Part shown: piece by piece, positions 58,468 to 64,000 of the stretch | Position numbering within the stretch: the first letter of the stretch is position 1 | How the letters are laid out: each line of letters starts with the position of its first letter | Source of the DNA: Picrophilus oshimae DSM 9789 | GTDB lineage: Archaea > Thermoplasmatota > Thermoplasmata > Thermoplasmatales > Thermoplasmataceae | Assembly: GCF_900176435.1 (NCBI RefSeq) | Contig: NZ_FWYE01000005.1 | Location: forward strand, 18,741 to 82,740 | Length of the DNA: 64,000 nucleotides | Direction: 5' to 3' | Made by a program: the position numbers and the translations under genes | The notes under the pieces: generated by a model | The model's input: the letters and a program-made list of their open reading frames with translations, nothing else | The model's database searches: none | Told to the model about the DNA's origin: nothing

Positions 58468-59607
58468 ATGAGCATATCAATGAGGTTGGAATACAGCCAT
58501 GGTAAATCAACGACAAAGGATGTCATGACAGTGTTCAAGGTTGTTTTATACCCTGAGAAGACCGTTAAGGCCTCAGGCTTTCATTACATAATAGCAATAG
58601 ACGTTAGCAACTCAATGAGGAAGGGCAAGCTTGACCTTGCAAAGGAGGGCGCCATGAACCTTATAGAGAAGATACCAAGGGATAACATCGTTTCATTGAT
58701 AGCATTCGGCGATACCGCAAAGGTAATAGTCGAGGGCAAGGAGCCAACCTTTGCGCTGGAGGCCATACCCTCCCTGAAGGTTGCAGGAAACACTGCAATG
58801 TACACTGCACTTTTAACGGCAACGAAGCTTGCGGATAAGTACAACATGCCTGGAAGAATAATATTATTAACAGACGGCATGCCAACGGATGTATCCATGA
58901 ACGAGTCATATGAAAATTTACAGGTACCTGAGGGCTTTACAATAGACTGCATAGGCATAGGCGACAACTACAGGGACGATCTATTAAAATTGCTTGCAGA
59001 TAAGGGAAACAGCATATTCTATCACCTTGAAAATCCAGAGGAGCTGCCAAAGGTCATGGAGAGCACGGTCTCATCGGATATATCGGCAAAGAACGTGCAG
59101 GTTGACTTCGAGGCACCTGAAAAGATAAAGATATTAAATTACTCAGGGCCACCTGTTAAGATAGGCTTCATGGAGGGTGCCGTAAAGATCTATGGTAAGA
59201 CGCCGATGAGGAAGAACTTTGAGGGCGAGCTATTAAAGGTTAAATTAAGGTACGAGCTTGGTTCCATGAAGTTCAATGATGAAAAAACCGTTAAAATAAC
59301 AAGGGCATCATCAAACGAGGATTACCTTGCAAATTTGAACGGCGATTTGATAAATGAGTATAGGTACTTTGAGCTTTTAAATGCCTATGAAAAGGACGTT
59401 TCTGCAGGAAACCTTGTTGAGGCAACAAGGAAGATGGACAAGATAAACGAGGTTGCCGAGCAGACCAGAAGGATGGATCTAATAGAATCGACAAGGAATC
59501 TGGCAAGCCAGCTTGAGGCAACGAGGAGGATCGGCGAGACACCAGAGGCAACAAGGAACCTGGCAAGGGAGACTGCCAGCGAGGTAACAAAGAAATTAAG
59601 GGGATAA
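58468..59607 (+). CDS. VWA-domain protein with C-terminal E-x-T-R repeat tail
   Basis: The VWA domain (about residues 35-210) has an intact metal site: DVSNS (residues 45-49), a Thr in GNTAMYT near 112, and LLTDG near 131. A beta-rich region (about 210-300) follows, then a helical segment. The last 62 residues contain six copies of E-x-T-[RK]-x-[MLI], with the threonines at 320, 333, 342, 352, 362 and 374. Each has a hydrophobic residue three places after the Thr, the preference of many FHA domains. A clear Shine-Dalgarno GAGGTGA lies before the ATG. It ends an FHA-phosphatase-VWA operon. Confidence 0.9.
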   Translation: MSISMRLEYSHGKSTTKDVMTVFKVVLYPEKTVKASGFHYIIAIDVSNSMRKGKLDLAKEGAMNLIEKIPRDNIVSLIAFGDTAKVIVEGKEPTFALEAIPSLKVAGNTAMYTALLTATKLADKYNMPGRIILLTDGMPTDVSMNESYENLQVPEGFTIDCIGIGDNYRDDLLKLLADKGNSIFYHLENPEELPKVMESTVSSDISAKNVQVDFEAPEKIKILNYSGPPVKIGFMEGAVKIYGKTPMRKNFEGELLKVKLRYELGSMKFNDEKTVKITRASSNEDYLANLNGDLINEYRYFELLNAYEKDVSAGNLVEATRKMDKINEVAEQTRRMDLIESTRNLASQLEATRRIGETPEATRNLARETASEVTKKLRG

Positions 59608-61839
59608 TTATTTTTTATTTTTTGATAGACATACAGGGCATTTATCAAGTTTTGCATAATAAACTGAGCCGCAGTTTTTGCACCTTACATGCCTTCTGTG
59701 ATTTATATAAACTGCAATGAATGGTATTAATATCAGTGGATAAAGATAATAATATGATGTTTTTCCCGTTGTCAAATACAGTGTTTCGTTACCGTTAACG
59801 TATATATTATATGATAATCTTTTATACCCGGGTTTTGTTATAATTATTGTGTAGTTGCCCTGTTTTAAATGCAAGTTGAAATAATCCGATGTTGAGTTGT
59901 ATTCCTTATTGTTTACATAAAGATGAAAACCCTTTATGTTTGTTTTTACAAAAACATCATAATAAATAGCATGCCATGTTATGAATAACTCTTTTTCCCT
60001 TGAAATGTTTATTATATAATAATATTTGCTGGTTTTATAATAATTATTATATGACACATTGAATGATATTACATTATTCCTTGATAGAATCTTTACGATC
60101 CTTCCATGTAATATACTTTTATTTAAATATACGGTTTCGGGCACGTTCGAGATGATCCTAAACATGTAATAATGCACAGGCCTAAATGAAACGCTCCTGT
60201 TGTAAAATGATATTGTAATGTTATTTATATTCGATGAATTATAGTAAAATGAAAATGAATCATCTCCTGCTATGATCCTTTTTGATAGAACATCAACGTT
60301 GTTTAATCTTATGCTAAGAACGGAGCTGAATGGCATTCCATGATTTATTATTGTATAATTCATTTTTAATTCGCTGTCAATGTATGTGTATTTATAATCT
60401 ATTTTTAATGATGCATCCGGCAGGGTATCAAAAACGTATGCAAATGATCTTGATAAATTATAATTATATAATGAAAAATGTGATGTTATTTTGAAATCTA
60501 TATTTTTATTATATATATCTACGTAAAATGAGAAATTCATCGTTCCGTTGCCATGGAATATAAATGTTTCATTTGAATAATTCACTTTAACAGTGTAATT
60601 AAAACCTGATGCGGTGAACATTATTTTGTATTTATGGTATAATATCACTGTTCCTGGATTAAACGTTATCCCTGGACATTTTATATTTACATGGTAGATA
60701 AATTTATTATAGGGATTCACCGGCCTTATAAACATTTGAAATTCTGTTTTCCCTGCATTGATTTTATAATATCCAAGGTATGTCCTTGTTTTATTTATTA
60801 TAAGATATATTAAGCCATGGAACATTTTATTATAATATGACTGTGTTTTATTCTCGATAATATTATATTTTAAATTAAAATATGATGTACCGTTTGAGAA
60901 CATTATATCTGGAACAATGTAAAGGTAAAGGCTTGAGTTATTTAAAAACGGTGATATATAATACGTTGAATAGGCCCTTGAATTTAATAGGTAAAGATCA
61001 TTTATGCTTGTGTTATATAGCTCAATCTTTGAACCATTAAAATAAACATTGTATAACCATGGAAAAACATAGAATGAATCATTTGAGTACATTGATATAT
61101 TAATATTATATATCGTTAGATTATCGGCGGTTCCCCTTGGAATGAAAAGATAAAAGTATTTTATATTTCCAAGGTCACGGGCCGGAAACGGATTTTTTAA
61201 TTTCAATGAAAATGAATAATTGTAATAGCCCCTTTTTACGGGTATGCTTATATTATTATAATATTTATTGTAAACTGTTATATTATTGTATGAATCTATA
61301 TCGCCATGTATTCTCATTTTAAATAATATTCTGTTTATTAAAAGATTTCCACTGGAGCTTAAATTTATGATGCCCGGATTTATAAAAGAGCCATTAAATG
61401 ATGCGTTTTTATATAAAAACTCAACGCCTTTTGCATATCTTTTATATTTTATGCTGCTTCCATATGATATTAAATGCGAGTTGTTCATATTTATATTAAG
61501 ATATGATGTTTCATTGATGCTGGAATTTTTCATGATTATACAGGCATTGAATGCATGAAAAACGCCGTTTAAATCAATTTTTGAGTTCAATAACTTCAAT
61601 GTACCGTTTATATAAAAATTAACCGTGTGATTTGATTTTATTGTAGAGTTTTTTATCAATAAACAGCCTGAATCATCTATTGTAATGTTTTTGCATATTG
61701 ATACATTTTTATTTATTATTTTAAGTGATTGATTATTATTTATGTTTATATTACCGCAAAGGTACTCATTATTATTATAATGGTAATGCATGACAGGCAT
61801 TAATAATAGTACTGCTATTATTACAATAGCCCTGTGCAT
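59608..61839 (-). CDS. Large surface-anchored protein with PEGA domain and cytoplasmic zinc-ribbon tail
   Basis: It opens with a signal-like hydrophobic segment (about residues 4-18). The next 600 residues are Asn/Tyr/Ser-rich, beta-strand-like and presumably outside the cell. A PEGA-like domain (about 635-695; GFHLYVNNKEY, GNYTIIITKPGYK) precedes a single membrane helix (about 697-712). A short cytoplasmic tail holds a zinc ribbon: C720, C723, C734 and C737. Many N-x-S/T sites suggest glycosylation. I do not recognise the large extracellular part. It is convergent with the VWA gene, with adjacent stops, and may connect surface and cytoplasm. Confidence 0.7.
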   Translation of the reverse strand: MHRAIVIIAVLLLMPVMHYHYNNNEYLCGNININNNQSLKIINKNVSICKNITIDDSGCLLIKNSTIKSNHTVNFYINGTLKLLNSKIDLNGVFHAFNACIIMKNSSINETSYLNINMNNSHLISYGSSIKYKRYAKGVEFLYKNASFNGSFINPGIINLSSSGNLLINRILFKMRIHGDIDSYNNITVYNKYYNNISIPVKRGYYNYSFSLKLKNPFPARDLGNIKYFYLFIPRGTADNLTIYNINISMYSNDSFYVFPWLYNVYFNGSKIELYNTSINDLYLLNSRAYSTYYISPFLNNSSLYLYIVPDIMFSNGTSYFNLKYNIIENKTQSYYNKMFHGLIYLIINKTRTYLGYYKINAGKTEFQMFIRPVNPYNKFIYHVNIKCPGITFNPGTVILYHKYKIMFTASGFNYTVKVNYSNETFIFHGNGTMNFSFYVDIYNKNIDFKITSHFSLYNYNLSRSFAYVFDTLPDASLKIDYKYTYIDSELKMNYTIINHGMPFSSVLSIRLNNVDVLSKRIIAGDDSFSFYYNSSNINNITISFYNRSVSFRPVHYYMFRIISNVPETVYLNKSILHGRIVKILSRNNVISFNVSYNNYYKTSKYYYIINISREKELFITWHAIYYDVFVKTNIKGFHLYVNNKEYNSTSDYFNLHLKQGNYTIIITKPGYKRLSYNIYVNGNETLYLTTGKTSYYYLYPLILIPFIAVYINHRRHVRCKNCGSVYYAKLDKCPVCLSKNKK

Positions 61840-61942
61840 GGAACGTAATGGAAATGATGCTTATTAAATTAATATTTTATATTTTATATAATGTAAAGCA
61901 TGAAATTAATAAAATTGTAATCATATTGTTCGATACACATCA

Positions 61943-63100
61943 ATGAACAGGAGGAATTACATAAGGCAGTTCCACTTCTCAAGGTTTTCAATAAGCATCT
62001 ATGAGTATTATATAATTATAATAGCCTCGGCAATAATACTCTTTGCCATTCTTGAGTACCTTTATAACCTTGGAATACTCTCATTGATGATTTTAATACT
62101 TTTAATAAGAAGGAGCGGTGCCGGCATGGTATCACAGTACTCATTATGGAAAAACATGAAGAAAAAAAGACTTTTACCGAGAAGCCTTGATGTTATAAAC
62201 TACATAGAGAACAAAACAAACGGAAATGTATTGATATGCGGTACATCAGGACAGGGCAAGAGCAAACTAATGAGGTATTTACTGTACAGTTCGGATGATT
62301 TAAAATACATATTTTCATATAAAAGTAATGATGAGTATTTAAAAATGGGATATAAAATAATAAACATAAAGAATAATTTAATAAACCCATTCAATGATGT
62401 GGACAGTTTTGTTTCATCCTTTTTAATAACCTTTTCCATGGACAACCTTGGAATAACGGCGCAGTACATACCATCGCTTTTAATGGAGATTGCAAAGCTG
62501 AGCGGTGACTGGATATCCTTCTCAAATGAAATTGAATCAAGATTAAAAAGATCCAGGGATAGTATACAGAGATCCGCACTATTATTTATTAAGGAGAGCA
62601 TAAAGTCATTATACAATGGGAATTACAAAGGATTTGAATTGAAGGATGAAAGCATGGTCTTTGATTTTTCCTCGCTGAATTTAAACGCACAGATCTTTTA
62701 CACGGAGCTGTTGTTAAGAATGATCTGGAACGATCTTTCAAATAATAGAAAAAAATGCATTATATGCATAGACGAGGCACATAGAATGCTAAAATCCTTT
62801 GGAAGGTACCATTCAATATACATTGAGATAGCAAGGGAGATCAGGGCCTTTGGCAAGCTCTGGACCAGCACGCAGAATTACAGCGATCTGGATGACTCAA
62901 TAAGAAACCAGTTTGCAACGCAATTTATATTTAACACTGTTAATGAAAATGATCTTAGAGCGCTGGAAAAAATAGATGAAAAGCTGAGATATGCCGCATA
63001 TACAATGCCAAGGCATGTATTCACAGATGCAAGGTATGAATGGATATATAAAACGGTTCCGGAGTTCACACTCTACTGGTTTCCGGTTAATTATAAATAA
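61943..63100 (+). CDS. Membrane-anchored HerA/VirD4-like ATPase
   Basis: P-loop pump of the FtsK/HerA/TrwB group. Residues about 24-56 form two membrane segments, after a basic N-terminus. Walker A is GTSGQGKS (residues 100-107), Walker B CIICIDEAHRM near 271-281, and a sensor TSTQNYSDL follows near 305. The membrane anchor and Gly-rich loops resemble coupling proteins of conjugation, the DEAH motif resembles HerA. The length of 385 residues is short for either. The downstream gene overlaps it and encodes a nuclease-like domain, so the two probably work together on DNA. Confidence 0.75.
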   Translation: MNRRNYIRQFHFSRFSISIYEYYIIIIASAIILFAILEYLYNLGILSLMILILLIRRSGAGMVSQYSLWKNMKKKRLLPRSLDVINYIENKTNGNVLICGTSGQGKSKLMRYLLYSSDDLKYIFSYKSNDEYLKMGYKIINIKNNLINPFNDVDSFVSSFLITFSMDNLGITAQYIPSLLMEIAKLSGDWISFSNEIESRLKRSRDSIQRSALLFIKESIKSLYNGNYKGFELKDESMVFDFSSLNLNAQIFYTELLLRMIWNDLSNNRKKCIICIDEAHRMLKSFGRYHSIYIEIAREIRAFGKLWTSTQNYSDLDDSIRNQFATQFIFNTVNENDLRALEKIDEKLRYAAYTMPRHVFTDARYEWIYKTVPEFTLYWFPVNYK

Positions 63101-63578
63101 TTTAAATGATAATAAATCAGATAACAAGATAAATATAATAAGAAGCCTGAAGGAAAAACCTGGAACCATAGATGACATTAGGAACAGCATGGCCTCTGAC
63201 ATAATTGAATTAAAAAATGATAATATAATAAGATCAATTGACATGGATGGCGAGATCTACTTTTTAAACAGGAAGGGTATATCAGATCTTCATCGTTACA
63301 TGCAGGACATTGTAATAAAAATGCTTTTAAATAAGGGATACAGTGTCTCGGAGGCAAGGCCAGGAGAGGATAAGCCGGATATAATGACTGAGACTTTTAA
63401 CATAGAGATAGAGACAGGATTCAAGCATGATAAAAGGGATCTTATAAGAAGGATAAAAAACAGTAATAAAAAAACATATGTGATTGTGCCAAACAATGAT
63501 GTAAAATCAAGGTATAATGATATGCATGTATTTACAATAAAAGAGTTTAAAGATCTTTTAAATAAAATAAAAAATTAA
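63036..63578 (+). CDS. Winged-helix protein with PD-(D/E)xK-like nuclease domain
   Basis: Residues about 30-85 form a winged-helix domain (KINIIRSLKEKPGTIDDI, with a wing near GEIYFLNRKG). The C-terminal half has GEDKPDIM (D115), then FNIEIETGFK (E124, E126), then a basic helix, in the order of PD-(D/E)xK nucleases; the last Lys is not at the standard spacing, so activity is uncertain. The frame has no good start after the ATPase stop; ATG 63036 overlaps the ATPase gene by 65 bases. It could also be a DNA-binding adaptor. The ATPase-nuclease pairing parallels HerA-NurA. Confidence 0.6.
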   Translation: MNGYIKRFRSSHSTGFRLIINNLNDNKSDNKINIIRSLKEKPGTIDDIRNSMASDIIELKNDNIIRSIDMDGEIYFLNRKGISDLHRYMQDIVIKMLLNKGYSVSEARPGEDKPDIMTETFNIEIETGFKHDKRDLIRRIKNSNKKTYVIVPNNDVKSRYNDMHVFTIKEFKDLLNKIKN

Positions 63579-63583
63579 TTTAT

Positions 63584-64000
63584 TTACTGTTTCCTTGTCC
63601 TGCCTATTACGACAGCCACAAGTGCCAGTGTTATTATTACAAGTACCAGTATTACGATCTCAAAGATCTCTGTTGTGCTTAATGCTGATGATACCGTTGA
63701 TATCTTGCTTGCAGAGCTCTTTATTGAGTTAACTGATGTTGTTAAATTACCGAGATCCGTCTTTATCGTTGCCGTGTTTCCGCTAACTGATGTTATCTTA
63801 CCTGATATTGTTCCCAATGTTGTCTGTATGCTGACATTTGCGCCCAATAGTTTTGATGTGTTTGCTGATATGTCATTAACACTTGTTGTTATTGCTGTTA
63901 TTTTAGCTGATACCATGCCTAGTGATGTGTTTATGTACATTACATTGCCTGAGACCTTTGATATTGTTGCATTTAATGATGATAGCTTTGCTGATACCAT
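63584..64000 (-). CDS. Repeat-rich surface protein, N-terminus beyond the right edge
   Basis: Only the C-terminal 138 or so residues are in the window. Repeats of the form [I/V]-x-T-x-LG-x-[VI]-S-[AG]-K-I-T, rich in Ser, Thr, Ile and Val, occur every 35-40 residues, and a membrane helix (about residues 111-132) with a basic tail RTRKQ closes the chain. The pattern is that of a C-terminally anchored S-layer or surface protein, made of a long stalk-like repeat. The true N-terminus is not visible. Opposite orientation to the nuclease-like gene, with five bases between stops. Confidence 0.65.
   Translation of the reverse strand: MVSAKLSSLNATISKVSGNVMYINTSLGMVSAKITAITTSVNDISANTSKLLGANVSIQTTLGTISGKITSVSGNTATIKTDLGNLTTSVNSIKSSASKISTVSSALSTTEIFEIVILVLVIITLALVAVVIGRTRKQ

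Overview
The window is a gene-dense, AT-rich archaeal chromosome segment. It is almost certainly from the Thermoplasmatales and most likely Picrophilus torridus or a very close relative. The evidence is a split RNA polymerase largest subunit (A'/A'') with archaeal gene order, a 5S rRNA gene not linked to 16S/23S, many apparently leaderless genes with a TATA box about 25 bases before the start codon, heavy use of ATA/AGG/AAA codons, and a bacterial-type pantothenate kinase at the left edge such as I recall being described for P. torridus. The species call is inference; no database was searched.

Layout. 1-3.7 kb: pantothenate kinase (cut by the left edge), two small membrane proteins, a HemK-like methyltransferase, a Drg-type GTPase and acylphosphatase. 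3.7-12.3 kb (minus strand): threonine dehydratase, the DNA end-resection operon nurA-herA-mre11-rad50, and an M50 membrane protease preceded by a long, strongly folded leader with a predicted pseudoknot. 12.6-13.4 kb: tRNA-Val, an AT-rich stretch containing a small element bounded by 15-bp direct repeats and inverted repeats, and a tRNA-Trp whose intron reads as a box C/D guide RNA. 13.5-20.3 kb: S15, RecJ-like nuclease, M20 and S66 peptidases, hemL-hemC-hemD, initiator tRNA-Met. 20.3-22 kb (minus): aIF1A, Rio1, Pno1-like KH protein. 22-24.5 kb: APC permease and an Asp/Glu-racemase-superfamily enzyme. 24.5-33 kb (minus): tRNA-Lys, rpoH, rpoB, rpoA1, rpoA2, nusA-like. 33-37.6 kb: mtnA, trpS, 5S rRNA, DUF302, and a mercury module (free metal-binding domain plus MerA-like reductase). 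37.7-43.2 kb: TatD-like hydrolase, GINS subunit, small Cys/His protein, glycosyltransferase, methylmalonyl-CoA mutase (two subunits) with MeaB, tRNA-Gln. 43.2-50 kb: chorismate synthase, DUF2070, glycosyltransferase, metallo-beta-lactamase protein, and a YeeE/YedE transporter operon ending in a Cys-rich HTH regulator. 50-56.8 kb: pdxS, DUF92, etfBA, acyl-CoA synthetase with an acetate-transporter-family protein, two small minus-strand genes. 56.9-64 kb: a zinc-ribbon/FHA protein, a PPP phosphatase and a VWA protein in one tight operon, a PEGA/zinc-ribbon membrane protein, a membrane-anchored HerA/VirD4-like ATPase overlapping a wHTH-nuclease-like gene, and the C-terminus of a repeat-rich surface protein.

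How the genes fit together. Three systems look like coherent functional units: end resection (nurA-herA-mre11-rad50), transcription (tRNA-Lys to nusA), and use or detoxification of organic acids (acyl-CoA synthetase, acetate-type transporter, methylmalonyl-CoA mutase, ETF), which suits an extreme acidophile for which protonated organic acids are toxic. Two regions look new to me. The FHA-phosphatase-VWA operon is the strongest: the VWA protein ends in six E-x-T-[RK]-x-[LIM] repeats that look like phosphothreonine ligands for the FHA domain encoded two genes upstream. The second is the pseudoknotted leader of the M50 protease gene.
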